A stretch of 64,000 nt of DNA, taken from Stichopus chloronotus. Lineage: Eukaryota > Echinodermata > Holothuroidea > Aspidochirotida > Stichopodidae. The notes under the pieces were generated by a model. It was given only the letters and a program-made list of their open reading frames with translations, was not told the origin of the DNA and searched no databases. Where the stretch lies: contig CM037833.1 of assembly GCA_021234535.1 (NCBI GenBank), positions 23,032,918-23,096,917 on the forward strand, given 5' to 3'. Made by a program: the position numbers and the translations under genes. How positions within the stretch are numbered: the stretch's first letter is position 1; each line of letters begins with the position of its first letter. Below are positions 36,517-49,902 of this stretch, piece after piece.

Positions 36517-39500
36517 ATGCCAGGTTCATATGCTTTGGAGGTTTTTTCATGTTCTTAATCAATATAGTTTTGGTAATTTTGACTATTTCTTCCAATTCTT
36601 AACACATTACACTAGCTTTTTGTTTGGCTGATTTTTGTATGACTCCATATTCGGTGCCATGTTTTTTTCAATTGAATATTTCACACTTTTGAGCCACAGT
36701 TTTTTTTTTCTTTGACAATTGCTAGAAATCAACACCTTACAGCTATAAGTATTAAATTTATAAATAAGAGGTAAATTTAGTGTATCACGTCACACGATAC
36801 AATTAGGTCCAGCGGTTCCGACCTTCCCAATGTATATCCCGTACTGGATAAGGTGCAAGTGTGAACTAAATACTTTGACCGGTATTCAGAACACAGCGTA
36901 CATTATTGAAGGTTCACTTTATAAGTCCTTCTAACAGATGTGTTGTGATCCTTTCAAGGTCACCTGGACATGTATATATTTTTCTTGCTTTCAGAATATT
37001 TGACATTTTGTTCTTTGTGACATTGGTGATTAAAGTAACACTATTCTAAAAAAATCGCTTTGTAGAACAGCGATCGCGAAACCTTGAATGGGAAAATAAC
37101 TTCCGACACCAAATAACATTTAATATATTCTGATAACTGTTTTTTTTCTCTTTGAAAGGTCAAAGACTTACCGCTTCAACACTATTTCAATGTGATATAC
37201 GACAATTTCTCTCTGTGAAATAAACCACCTATTCTGCACTTCAAACTACTAAATGTATGGCTTATTGCTTTTATGTATGAGGTAATCACGTTTGATGCTT
37301 TTCTACAATTTGTATGATTGTCTTTTCGGTGTTTACCCGAGTCTATTAACTTTTTCTTTATTCTCTTATGTCAGCTAGTACAAATAAGAAAACACATTAA
37401 AATGGAAAGAGCAAGCACTGTTTCTCGGAAAGATCTTGCAATAGTACGTTTATTTATGGATGGCAACGATTTGCATACGGGTTTCCGAACTTCTGATTGG
37501 TTTACGTCATCATTAAACCTCGTGACTCTCAACTGTTCAAATTCTTGACGATTACGAGTGCTTCACTAGTAGTATGATCTTTGTAGAGGAGGAGCTCTTT
37601 TTCTTAGCTTTTTCTTTTTTGGGGGGCTATGTTTTTCTTGTATACAATGTAATTCTGTCCTTGTGTGATCCTTCTGTCGTCGTGTTAAAAAATCTGTCAT
37701 AATCATCGAGATTTGAAATTAATTTTTGTGTGCGAGTCGAATCAGCAAAAATAAATGGAAATCTGAAAGTCTCTCTCTCTCTGGGCTTTCCTCTGTTCTG
37801 TTCTCCACCTCTCTGTCTTTCTCTCCACCTCTGTCTCGCTCTTTCTCTCTCTCTCTGTGACTGGAACTTTCTGTAACATCTCACTCGTCGCGGGGCAGCC
37901 AAACCACGACTGAAAACCCCTAAAACTCTTAATGCATCCCAGAATCACCAGATTAAACGAAAGGAACAGTTGTTACAAAAACAAATACCTTGAGTTTAAG
38001 AGCGTTGCATGCAACTACACACCAGTGCTATGCGTTGGTCTAAATCGCTTAAATCGGTGCTTGCTTGTAATTTTCCTTCTTTTCTTTTGTTTCAATTCTT
38101 TAGCATAAATATCTTGATCGTATTTCTACTGTGATCAATTGCAGTTCTAAGAATAAATTGTAAAATGGCCCCGGTTGCCAGTAAGCACCAACGAAAGCCT
38201 AGGAAATCGAGGATCGCATTTATGGACATTCCATATATGAATGAATGAGACAGTTGCTTTGTTCATTTTAAGTTTCTCTAAACACAGTCAAGCTTGTCAT
38301 ACGAATTGCACTTTTTTCCCCTTCTTAATCATTGTAATATAGTTAGCTTTCCTATGAAGAAGTACTTCTTCTAACAAAGCATGAAGTTACTTTAGAATGG
38401 TTGCAAATGAGAAATGATTCCGGTCTCTTCTTGTAATAACTCTATATCTTTGTGATTACTCTTTAAACGTGACAAGATCTATTGTGTATACTGCTGGCGC
38501 TCATAACAGTATTACTGCACACCAATTAATTGCCAACATTCCTTAAGCTAGTAAAGTTTGCAGAGAGTTATCAAAAAGAAACTGACGTCTTACTATACAA
38601 TAATAACACAACCAGTCACCTTTAAGGTGAACTGACTTTCAATGACAAGTGACTAATCTCGTCTTTTACGGGACAATATTATAATTTTCTTGTACGATTT
38701 TTTTTAAATGATACAGTGTATGTTTATTTGTGATGAGCAAAGTTAAGTAAGAAAACTTCAGTGTAAAAATGAATTCCTCAACAAAATTAAGTCGCGTCCA
38801 ATCACATAGAATTTTAGGAATTGTTTTGAAAATGTGTATTTCATGTGTATGTGATGATCGTTGATCACTGGAAACCCAGTTAACCCTGTTTTTTTTTTTT
38901 TTTGCATACGTAATTCCCACAAGTAATTTATGTGCCCATACTAGGAAGAATAAATATCGCGGAATGCAACAGGAACACCGGATGCACTCAAGGTAAAGTT
39001 ATTTCATCATATGATGCTGCTGCACGTATAATCTACTGTCATCATACTGATTTATCGCCAGAACTTCACGGCAGTGTTAGACTCACATCAAATTTTAGAT
39101 GAAATATATTGTTTCATGTCTTTACATCTGGGTAACTAGAATAGGGATTAGACAACGAAAACACCAAGAAGAAAAAGCTCGGAAAATGGTAATCATGGTA
39201 CTACGCGTTATGGCTATGAAGACAGTAACATCGTTCTAGCAAACTAAGATGCAGCTTCAAAGGTACCGTGCCCTCTCAACAATATGTAGTCTTGTATTCT
39301 ATATTGAAATTGCCATTTCTCTGTTTTTTTTTTTTTTTTACAAAGACAACAAAACTCTCTGTAAAACAAACCACACTCTCGTCATGCCATACATTTCTCC
39401 TGAATAATTTTGGATCAACCTATAGTTACAGTCATATAACTTTGGCAGTTTTATTAACTAAATCGTTAATTTACCTTTCAATGTATCAATTGTTGAATAA

Positions 39501-42500
39501 TCGGTAAGTGTTATTGTTACAGGGAATAAACTTCTTAATAAAAAGTGGGACGAGACCGATAATTTCACACTCTCTCCAAGGCTAGCAATCACTGTTTTGC
39601 ATTTTTTTTTTTTTCTTACACATGAGATGATGACAGCTTGTTGAAAGAAGAAAATTTTATGTTAGTTTGAATACCCTGGTCGTCTGTACCATCACACGAC
39701 CTGAAAAAGCTCTGAAGTGATATTACCTTTCACTGCTGCTCTGTGCCAAGTTGACCATAATTAAGTTTACACTTGAAGCATACATAACCGTATATTGACA
39801 TCATAAATAGACTACTGTTGTAATAAAACAATGGATCACAATATGTTTCAATTATTTAAGTCATTCCAACATAGTGAGGAAAATCTCACTTGACAATATT
39901 TTGTGCACCTATTCCCGGTTAGTCTTTCACGGAATGCACCTATTTCTCTCTCATTTCCCAGGTAAAGGATATTACAAATGATATCGCGGATTTCCTTACA
40001 TGTGAAATTACCAGCACCAGTAGCTTTGGTTACAAAACTAAAGATGTAAAGTTTCAGCAAGCCTACAGCAGTAAACCAATCGCATGGGACGGAAAGATAT
40101 TACCAAACTGCTAGCAGACAATGTATTACCTGCATTATAGTTTTTACGTCAAATCAGGGCGGTGTAAATAACATCTCCTTAGGAAGACGATGTAACCACG
40201 ATAACAAAAGGAAAAGAAAACATCCTAAAGTAATCAATAAACCACAACCGGGAACGATAATTTGTCATCCAATTGAAAACTTTACATCCTGAATCATCCC
40301 TACAAGCGGCACTGTCACCTCGAAGGGTATCTGTCATCTTATACGTCATATGGCACAATAAGGTTCTGTCGTTGTAAATAGTTTAATAGTTTAGGCTAAA
40401 CATTAACCTTTGTTACGTCTCTGCAGGGATGGGTTATAGATAAGGTTATAGATAGGTTACATCACAAAGTTTAATTTATGCTAATCCTATTAGATTTCTC
40501 CAATGCGACAAGATATTGAATTCAATATCGATGAATTACCTACGGCTCAGAGAACCATTTTAAGTTTGTGTGATGTATCCAAATTCTAGTTGTTATCCAG
40601 GTAACATGTGTATTCACACGTGATTATACCCGAAGAAAAAGGATCACCTAGAACAATGCTTTGATAAACGACTTGTTGCCGACAGTTTAGTGAGACCGAC
40701 TGTCTCACAAATCAAAACGTTTGGTTTTCTCTTCGAAATCAAGATAGACTGGTGTTTGAGAATAAGACATACAGCTTATACATGCAAATGAGTAAAATCG
40801 TTAAAAGACTTTATTTTATTGTAGCATTTTTTCAATTTCCGCCAAAGCCTTGCAGGAATAGAAACTAACAATGTTATAGCTATGGAGAATTTGGCGACGA
40901 AATTTTACAATGTAGCGGACGACACAAAACTTTACTTTTGAGTAACTTATACTCTTTAATCCCATTGAATCTGGAAGTGGTAGACAAAACAGAAATTCTT
41001 GACGGCAACTCCTTGAGTATAGAAGAAGGAGTTTCCGATTTTTAATGTCCTTCTATTACACCTCTCTGGTTTCTGAAGGTCGAAATGCTGAGATATCAAT
41101 TCATCGGAAAAATGGAAACTGTGTTGGTGGTTAACATGCAAATTTGAAGTCACTTAACTTTACATATGGCACTTCCAGCATGGGAGATGTGATTAACTCT
41201 AAACCTTGTGCTTTTCGTCTGGCTTGACCTAAAGTTGTACTTTTTATGTCTCTCGTCAAGAGGGAACCAAACGTACGACCCACAGTACAGATGTACGTAG
41301 AAGTTGCACAACACTTAAGGCTGGGACAAGATAAGATATTTGCACGTATGACTCGTCATACTATAAACATTTTCGACACAGAAGAAAATTTCATCGAAAG
41401 GTGTATACGCAAGACGAAATAACCAAGAAGTCGTGAGAGAATCGAAGAGAACTATTCCTTTAATCGGCTTTAACATCACATATTAGACCACCGAAAAGAT
41501 GTCTAAGTGGACAAAAGAAAAGCAGTTAAAAACTAATGATCACTTGGAAGAAAATATTTACGACCCTTTGAGTCCTCATTCACTTATTGTTTTTGACTGT
41601 ACTTTTTTTTTCATATGAAACTATACCATCTCATTGGCTTTAAAGTACTATTGTAATGAAAAGTGCACTTGTTAGCAGACATTAGATATTACCAGATTAA
41701 CAGCTGTTCAATCATGACAACGTCGACAATAATTCTTAGCAACATTAAAATGTTAATTGAAACCAATTGTTTGAACCTGGTCTCTCTTAACAAATGCAAG
41801 TGCAAAATGTAAGTGAAAGTACACAACAGAATACGTTTGCCTAACTGATAATGTCAACTACAACTTCACACGAGCCTTTTCACAAATTTTATGTGACAGT
41901 AATCTAGATCTGTTTTGTTTGAATACCTAGAATATTCCAAGTGGTTGTTTCACTCTCATGAGCAAAAAGGATAAAGCAGTCAAAGCATTATTTACTGTCA
42001 TTGCTGTCATTTGCTGTCATTGGACGTATTGATAACCTATGAGAAGATTAACGTGAATGAGATTCAAAGTAAGCCGTTAGTACCCTACCATTGTACGTAT
42101 CCTTAATGAACACCATATTTTTTATTACATTATTTCAGAAATAAGAACTCTCAAGTGTATATTTGGTTTAAGTTTTCACTCCATTACTCTCAATGATTTT
42201 ACAACATATAAATTCTTCCATCGGGAGTCCAGCAACGTTTAACATACACGTGGTTTTGGGGGTTCTGACTGTTGTGAGACTATTAGACATCGTAAAAGCA
42301 GTAGGCTGTTTGTTCCCTCTGGTTGTGACAACAAGTAACTAATGTTGATATGACGTAATTCCCGCTACAACGGTCTTTCGTCTGTTGGCACGCACACTAT
42401 TTAATTTTGTCAATTCAAGCAAGTGAAGACAGTGTGAAAGGAAGATGGTGATAAATTGCTACCTACACAATCAACAGTGTTTCCTCTATTAAAAAGGTGC

Positions 42501-42607
42501 CGTGCATTTGTCGCAATGCAGTTCTGAGGCAATTTTATTAATCAGTACATTACAAAGATTAAACGAACTAACAATAAAACGAAAAAGATAATTTTAATTT
42601 ACTCAAA
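36517..42607. other. Convergent spacer between genes B and C
   Basis: About 6 kb between the 3' ends of B (+) and C (-). It contains a CT-rich tract at 37772-37858 and scattered T-runs near 38890, 39325 and 39605. No coding exon or mobile element is recognisable. Confidence 0.45.
37772..37858. repeat. CT-rich low-complexity tract
   Basis: A pyrimidine-rich stretch of CTCTCT units interspersed with CTGT and CCACCTCT. Translation of its complement gives a misleading Arg/Glu-rich open frame at 37627-37902. Confidence 0.85.
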
Positions 42608-42742
42608 TTAAGTTCGAATGATTTTCTTCATCCCAATTTTGATAATGTCAACGACCAGAAGACAGACCTCAAAAACTGTGATTTAAGAAAATCCGAGGAA
42701 CAATCCGAGGATGCCACCGATGTCGCTCAAGAAACCTCTTGG
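42608..42742 (-). pseudogene. Pseudogene C exon 11: TM2 with a stop in the pore
   Basis: Reads PRGFLSDIGGILGLFLGFS, then TAA, then ITVFEVCLLVVDIIKIG and a short basic tail to a second TAA. The premature stop replaces the residue directly after the G-F-S selectivity filter. The exon is otherwise open and 135 bases long (132 in A and B). Confidence 0.9.
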
Positions 42743-43143
42743 CTGTAATTATGGAAATGCAAATCACTTAGATAATATACTATATAATGACATTACTCCA
42801 GTCCATTCCTTAAATCTTTGAAACATTGATGGAAAAAAGTCGTTTCAATGTATTTGATTGCATTTATTGAAGTCAGTGAGTTACAAGCTTTATTTAGGCT
42901 TAATAACGAGGTTTCGGAGATTGAAAAGGTATGGTGATGTCATAAATATTCCAATATTAGCCAGGTGTACTTTCTGTGTAAAGATAACTCCTCGAATATA
43001 TTAACACATATGTCGTGTCAGAGTCAAACTTACGGTCGGAGAATTGCAAACTAAAAATTGGGCTTTTTGCTTTATTTTGCAAACGTAAACATTTAAGGTA
43101 TTTGCAAGCTAAATATTCAGTGTTACACTGTCAAAAGTCTTAC

Positions 43144-43219
43144 CGTATTTGATGGGATTTGATGGATGAGTTGAAAATTTAGTTCTTCGAAGTAAATTTT
43201 TACTCTCACGAGATTCTTC
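43144..43219 (-). pseudogene. Pseudogene C exon 10
   Basis: 76 bases between a CACAG acceptor and a GTAAGA donor. It encodes KNLVRVKIYFEELNFQLIHQ, intact and very close to genes A and B. Confidence 0.9.
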
Positions 43220-43885
43220 CTGTGTGATTGATTAACAAATAGATCAGTTAATCGACCACATTACCTCATCGATATGCCTTTAATAGGTGCAGAAATTAGT
43301 TTGAATCATATGTCGAACATAGCGTGTGCCGGCTGTATTAACTGTTATAACATTAATTGTTGATGATAGTTGAACTTTTAATAACTTCACTTGCTATCCG
43401 AGAAGTTACAAAAACTGAACACAAATTAATCCATTCTACGTAAAGAGTATTCTTCATTGCCTTAAATATCAGTTCTAGATAATTAAGAATGGGGAACAAC
43501 GGTGTAGCTTGCACCATCTGTCAGATAGCTCGAAAATAGCTTTTCGAGTATTAAGATGACTTCCCGATCTACTGGATTTTCTGATGAAATGTAAACATAT
43601 ATGTATTAGCAGAATGATGATCGTCACGATGCTTGAAACTTTCTTTGTCACACTTGAAATTTAAGGGAAGACTAGAAACATGACAACAAATCTCTTAATA
43701 TGCATAAACAAGGCAACTAAGATAACATGTTGTGTGTGATTTATGGAATTCACACTTGAGTGGGACTTAATATCAAGCAAATAACATCACCTTTAGCAAT
43801 TGAACAAAGTCAAGACCATATTAGGCTGCTGCTAATATTTTTACCATATCCATTTCATTTCTCCCTTTTTTTTTTTGCAACTCAC

Positions 43886-43968
43886 CGAGTTACTTCAATG
43901 TTTTCCCACAGTTTTTGGTCTACCAAGTTTGCGTTAGTGGGAGTGTTCAGACGCTGTTTATATTCGTG
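43886..43968 (-). pseudogene. Pseudogene C exon 9
   Basis: 83 bases, phase 0 in and phase 2 out. It encodes HEYKQRLNTPTNANLVDQKL and then WENIEVT. It is three codons longer than in A and B, and open. Confidence 0.78.
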
Positions 43969-44561
43969 CTGGAAGCAAATAACATAAATTATCTTTGCGT
44001 TGGAATCTCAGCTGATTTGCCTGCCTCAGGATTTTAGCTACAGACATGTAGACTATGCATAACATCTTACACCTAGCATGAACGAGCTGAGAAACAGTAA
44101 ACAAAGTTTTCAAGCAGGAAGTCTCATATAAGATGTCTCCATTATCTATTGGGTTAATTTGAACTACCCAAAAGTATTACTCCAGTTGGCAGTGGCAGTA
44201 GTTATGTACGTTAAAAAGATTTTTGGCATTCGAGTTAACGTAATTCTACAATGAACCAGACAACTTCAGTGTATTTGCCTTTTCCGGAAAACAAGCTGGC
44301 GATGAAATCCATATGAGCATTAATATCATCGTACAGAAGATGTATCATACGTGGGCTATGATACATTTGAAACATTAACGTTCTCAACATTCCATACAGG
44401 AGAAAGGTTGCATTAACCTCAATGCTGTTACAAATTACAATACCTGACCTTAAGGAAGCACTGAAAAGGCTTTTTCTACCTTTTCTCTCTGCAGAGTAGC
44501 AAACTGGTAAGGTAAACCAAACAAGATTGAGTTTGATACAAATATTGTGTTAAGTACTCAC

Positions 44562-44620
44562 GTGGTACATTTCAGAAGGCCACCTCTGCTCGACTGGATC
44601 TCGTATTGTAAAGAAATTCT
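44562..44620 (-). pseudogene. Pseudogene C exon 8 (frameshifted)
   Basis: 59 bases against 58 in A and B. It reads EFLYNTRSSRAE, then shifts frame into WPSEMYH before a GTGAGT donor. The 87-codon open frame at 44550-44813 covers this exon in a mixed frame and is not a gene of its own. Confidence 0.82.
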
Positions 44621-46022
44621 CTGTAAGAAATATTGAAGGATAGTTAACAAGACCACGGCGCATATCACATTGGGCCATGACGATCGCAGCCTCCATGACG
44701 TGGGTTCTGTTAACGTATGTTGCGATATTGTCTTTTGTATGGGATCCGTATTTGTATCGAGAAGCGTTGCTGCCGATTTGGAATGGATTAACGTCTCTTG
44801 GAAGAGTGAACATTACTTAAACGTGAGCAAGGATGAGTAAATTTATCAATATAAAGTACCATCAGCTTCAAGGAATACAAATGATAATGGCAACTACAAG
44901 TGGGATGATAGCAGTGTGCCTTTACTATCATCATGTATTTTGCACGCACAGTACATAGAACAAAGGCAGCTTATTATAGTCTAATCTTCTGAATATTTCC
45001 TAGCATTTAATCCATCACGCGACATATTTGTCATTCACATCTGCAAAAGAAGTTCAGATAGATGCACTTGCTCTTGTTTCTTTCTAAATATAAGTCATTA
45101 AAACACATATTACACACTAACCTTACTTAGAGTCATGCGTCGGTATGACTTGCGGAGATTATTTATTTTAAATATGTTAAGTAGTTCATGTTACATTCCT
45201 CACAGTGGGACGTTCAATGGGTTTGGTGTATTGAAGAGCAAAATTGCTAGAGAGCTTACCGACATGGTGCTGGACAGTGAGGGAATTCCAGTGAGTTGTT
45301 GTAAAACTGCTTTTCCACCCCTTGACGACACCTCACTATGGATATCATTCAAACAAAAGAACGTTTATTTTTTCTTAATCAGTGACAGTAACGTTAAGTG
45401 CGATTGTTTTGTATTTCTCGAAAGGCTCACAGAGAAGTGTACCAGATTGTTTTGATATATTTATGGGAGCAAGATCTGAAGATCTTCCCAGGCTTAAGTG
45501 ACCACCACTGACCATCTTGTTATTATAATATTCGAGTCCTACTTGTAACTTATACTTATTGGTTCTGTCTCATATTACTGATCACATATTTCTCCTTGTC
45601 TGCATTTAGACACCTTAATTTTATTACATAATTGTGTATAACGATGAGTGGCTATGACAAGGAACTCTGAATACAGAAGACAAAGCAACTGCTTCTCATC
45701 GATTTCCCCTTCCTTGAGTCTTTACTCGGTAACAAGCTGCCTTCAACATTACAACAAGAATCTAACTTTTATACATGATTAACTTGAGAAACGTCAGCAG
45801 CTTTGACACTGAATACTTTCAAAAAGATGACAATCAATGGCGAGAATTATTTAAGAATAAAGAGACTTGCTTGAAAATTTGGTATCCAGTATATTGTCTG
45901 TAGTAATCATGTCCACGCGATAATGGTTATTCCAATATAATTTGAGACGTGTTTGAGATGGTACACTTGCTGTTAATTTATGACCAAACATGTGAGACAC
46001 AATATAAAAATGAGTTTTTTAC

Positions 46023-46228
46023 GTTGGCTGTGACCACACTGCGGCACGTTTTTGAAGTCTTCGTACACGTTTGTGACGCAACCACATGCATGTTTTATTC
46101 AGCGTGGCTTGGAGGCATTTCTTCTGACACGATATGACCGTGTAATTGTATCTTTTACTGTCGAGATGATCATAATTTTTCCCATCCGTGCAATTGCCGT
46201 GAGGTTGTGGTAATCTCCTAAGCTCCAC
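46023..46228 (-). pseudogene. Pseudogene C exon 6 (frameshifted)
   Basis: Begins VELRRLPQPHGNCTDGKNYD and continues through SCQKKCLQATLNKTC. Around 46085 the frame changes and continues as CGCVTNVYEDFKNVPQCGH, matching the KCKCVDDLY...PWC part of gene A. The donor (GTAAAA after CAAC) is the least certain boundary. Confidence 0.82.
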
Positions 46229-46685
46229 CTAAGATAATAAATGAAGAAAAACAATACATTGTCAATACACGATCGATAAGTGATGGCATTGTCTAAGTAA
46301 GTCTCTGATTCTTGAACTCAGTTACACACCTTGTAGATACATCCACTATAACAGAGCACCCATAGCCCTACAAACCTTTTCCTTGTTGGTGATAGTCATT
46401 TCTTGTAAAATTTGACTTTGTCTCCCACCCCCCAAAAAAATATTCTTAGGATAATTGTCATGTAACACAGATTCACAATTATTACAAGTGTAACAACATC
46501 CAATAACTGTCATTGCATCTCAATTTGAGTCTTTCGACTAAAACTTGGATATGTAACACTACATCAGACTACATGTATTCAACACTTGAATTATGATCAT
46601 TCATGTCAGAATTGTGAACATTGTTTCGTGAGTAATTATATTGTCATATGCGACTTCCGTATTACCTATAGAGTGAAATAATTAC

Positions 46686-46850
46686 CAGGCGAACGCCGAT
46701 CGATGTAGAAAATCCAGGAGAGAGGGATATGCCAATGTCCTCAGGATGGGGAAGTATGTTTCGTTGATGAATAGCCAGGTGTCACTCCCGATTCTTCGCT
46801 TAGCAATCACACGTATTCCGGACTCTCAATGAATAGTGTCAAGTGCAATC
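46686..46850 (-). pseudogene. Pseudogene C exon 5 (stop and frameshift)
   Basis: Begins LHLTLFIESPEYV, then TGA at 46807-46809, then EESGV. A 1-base insertion near 46775 follows, and the frame continues as LAIHQRNILPHPEDIGISLS and then PGFSTSIGVRL. It is 165 bases, seven more than gene A. Confidence 0.88.
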
Positions 46851-47089
46851 CTGTGGTATTAGAGAGGGGATACAGATATACTAACAAGGGCTCTCGTAAA
46901 GAGTCTTACCGCATATTTTAGTATTTTGAACACTGATGACTACATCCTCGGATTTTAGCTGTTTTAAATGGGCTTTGGTGTGACCTAAGGTCTCTGTTTC
47001 TCCTCTCTTTCCGAGCATGACCCTGTCATTAATTGTCAATCACTCTCGAAATCGACCATTTTGACTATGCTAATGAGGGTAACAGGTAT

Positions 47090-47373
47090 GTGTCGATTTC
47101 AGCGCCAAAATCTTCAATTTCAGGACTAAAAACATGGATTTAAATTGGCAGATGTCGATTGCACACTAAACGCATCGATTAAGTCTCATCGGCGTCACTC
47201 CAAAGGGTCGATTTCTTGGCTTAGAGCATCGATTTCATTGCTAAAACGTCTATTTCTGGGTACATCGATTACACCCTAGAAACGTCGATTCCGTGGCTAA
47301 AAGTATCGATTTCACCCTAAAAGCATCCATTCCACGCTAAAATCATCGATCGAAATCGGTATGTGTCGATTTC
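47090..47373. repeat. ATCGAT-rich minisatellite, unit about 20 bp
   Basis: About a dozen degenerate units of the form (C/G)(A/T)TCGATTTCACNCTAAAA, with unit length drifting between 18 and 22 bases. GGTATGTGTCGATTTC occurs at both ends. It lies in the intron between exons 4 and 5 of pseudogene C. The units are adjacent without spacers, so this is not a CRISPR array. Confidence 0.8.
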
Positions 47374-47956
47374 CCGTGATCTGACACTGATTGTCCTCAC
47401 TAGGCGTTTGCCCCGGTTGGTCTGGTAGCCCATTCCTAGAGAGTACTTGTTGTTGTTGGTTAGTTGTTTTGTTGCGTGAACCTTGTTTACAGCGCATCTG
47501 GTCTCGTTTTGGTTTTTAGTGGAGTTTAGACTTGAGTTTTAGTCTCCACTGGGAGAGTGACAAAAGTGCAGTGCATCCTTTTGCATTCCACTATTCCTTT
47601 TCATACAAAATTTCAGATAACGTGTCCTCTCCCTCATTACCAAAACTTGTGAAAACATCTAAGTTTGTACTAAATAGTGGGTACATATGTAAGTATAAAA
47701 TACACATGTAATCAGAGCAAATATTCCTTTTTAAATGAACATTCTTTGCAAACTCACGCAAAATAGTCTTTAATATATGAATTAGGAAGGCATGCCTTCA
47801 ATACCACGGAATAAACTTTTATATCATTTTAATAAAGTTCCAGGCAACGATAAAAGTACCAAGTAAAACATCAGCATATATATCTGAGGTGATGACCATA
47901 CTCTGTCAGAATTCATTTCACATTTATATGCCGGACGTTTGCAGGTCATGACGTAC

Positions 47957-48063
47957 CATGTTGCTCCCCTACTTTTGTCACTTGATCACAGGCTAGCCTG
48001 TCCTTCTGGGGGTAAAAAGAAAAGCAGTTGCCGTATTCTCTGTTTTGGAATGTCTTGCAGTCC
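47957..48063 (-). pseudogene. Pseudogene C exon 4
   Basis: 107 bases, exactly as in genes A and B, with phase 2 in and phase 1 out. It encodes DCKTFQNREYGNCFSFYPQK and onward, and is open. Confidence 0.85.
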
Positions 48064-48519
48064 CTCTAACAGACAAGCAATATAAAGATAAATTAAAAAA
48101 TTATTTGTCTGTTTTGACTTGGAAATAAGCCTTGTAGTCGTCGTAACAACAATTAAGTCATAGATTATTGATTCCAATATAAAGCTATAGCTTATGGAAA
48201 AACATTGCATAGACATAAGTGCCTCCTATTTAATGCATGGGACAAACTGGACCCCAAACTTTGTACCAGTGAAGTGAGTCCTGTGATAATGACAGTGACC
48301 TACTTTTTATTATTCTTACGTTACGAAGAAAGTTTTGTAGTTTAATCATATGCATGAACTTAGTCTCTTACTTTAGCCTAATCGTAAGGTGGGATGAACA
48401 GATTTGTTTGACGCATTGCATAACTGACGATACTGTCGAAAACATGAAATAAGCAATTTCTATGATGCAACTTATAACAATCGAAAGGTAATTAATTGTT
48501 CTGCCAGCAAAAATCTTAC

Positions 48520-48793
48520 AAGTAACTGCAGTTTCAGCCATTAAATCTGCATTCCCTGATGAAATCTTCTTTCTTATGACCCAGGGTTCTAAGTTCCGCC
48601 TGTGGTGGATTCAGATATTGTATGGAATTTAAGAAGTTTTCACCTAGACCATCTAGGTAGTCCTCAAAGTTACCAGGAGGTGTTCGTGACCAGTAGTCGT
48701 AATACCAGTATTCGTCGGTAGGGAACTCGTCGCCACCCCAGGGGAACAAAAAACTAAAATCAATGGCATAATCATCTTGATAGTTGTCACTTC
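48520..48793 (-). pseudogene. Pseudogene C exon 3 (premature TGA)
   Basis: 274 bases, phase 1 in and phase 2 out. It has an aromatic, acidic stretch (DEYWYYDYWS), then TLGHKKEDFIRECRFNG, TGA, NCSY. Family members usually have Arg or Lys in the place of the stop (FNGRNC), so a CGA-to-TGA change is likely. It has no Ser-rich array. Confidence 0.88.
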
Positions 48794-49902
48794 CTTTAAA
48801 TGATAACAAGAAGAAAATAATGTGTGCAATAAGATAAGACAAAATATGCCTTATTGTTGGCATGTTCATTTACCTCGGTTACTCTTTCAATACAAACTTC
48901 AACAACATTTCATCACTACAGAAAAAAAGTGTACATGCACTTTTCATCAGACAAAATAGCTATCCTTCAATGACTTGCCACAAACAGGTCAAAATAACAT
49001 CATGTAACCCAGGTAGTGTGGATCCACAAACTTCAAAACTTCTGAAGGTCATGCGAGTGTCAGCTTGATTTAGAAAGTGGGTTTCCACCAGTGGAAGTTG
49101 TAGCAGGTCTACATTGTTATATGGCGGACTTGATGACCGATCACACGGTTCCTTTAGGGATTTTTCCTTAAAATAAGGTAAACAGTCGTCATTTTTTTAG
49201 CGCAGGCAAACCAGAATTTGATTCTCTACCGACGATGGCAGAAGTAACCCCATCATTGGGAACACTCTTGGTCGATAAGAGAAGGGACACTCTTGGTGAA
49301 CACATCCTAACAAGGGATTACCAAACAAACGAGGCATTCGTCAGTCAGCGCGACAGACCCATAGGAAAAGACGTTTGACAGCTCAACAGTGCAACAAGAC
49401 CTCTAATGCCAACAGGAAACAAGGGCGTGGACGCCACGACAACCCAGTCCACTATCTAGCCTATCAGTAGACACACTTGCAACTGTGTCCTAAAATGATA
49501 ACTGAAGAGTCTGGTATTAAAGTGTTCCACGATATACAACGCTTAAGTAATTAGCTCTCACTTTGCTGCAGGGATTGTATCGGTAAGTTTGTTAAACTAA
49601 GCAGCTGTCATATGGAAATACAAGAACTGTTATTAATGCAAATACTTAAGGACCCACCAAAAAAAGAAAAAAAAGGAAAATAAACTGTGCAGCTGGCTCA
49701 AATCATTATGATATGCATGTGATAGCAAATGCTCCAGGCATGTGAGCGACATGTCTAGTAATGTATTCCTTTCCAGATAAACTGGGTCTACGAAAATGAA
49801 ACCTGACATGCCTTCGGTTAACAATATGTTTATGAAGCCCCTGTGACTCATGACACAATCTAATCCCATTGTGGTATCTAACAGCTTTCATGATAAACGT
49901 AC
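48794..49902 (-). other. Pseudogene C region between exons 1 and 3
   Basis: Should contain exon 2, but no DFWET or WLWD-like segment is recognisable on the minus strand. An open frame on the plus strand at 49201-49378 follows a TTTTTTTAG tract but shows no known motif. Exon 2 has probably been lost or eroded. Confidence 0.5.

Noticed and set aside
44550..44813. 87-codon open frame on the minus strand that looks like an exon ending RWPSEMYH
   Set aside because: It spans exon 8 of pseudogene C in a shifted frame. The real exon (44562-44620) is revealed by EFLYNTRSS in the adjacent frame and a 1-base insertion.
45135..45455. 106-codon open frame on the plus strand opposite a pseudogene C intron
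   Set aside because: No recognisable motif. It is antisense to the intron and has no supporting splice sites. A decayed retroelement fragment cannot be excluded.
47090..47373. Regularly repeated ATCGAT units considered as a CRISPR array
   Set aside because: The units are contiguous and degenerate with no unique spacers, and the DNA is eukaryotic.
49201..49378. Open frame after a TTTTTTTAG tract, antisense to pseudogene C intron 1
   Set aside because: 59 codons without recognisable similarity; too short and isolated to support as a gene.
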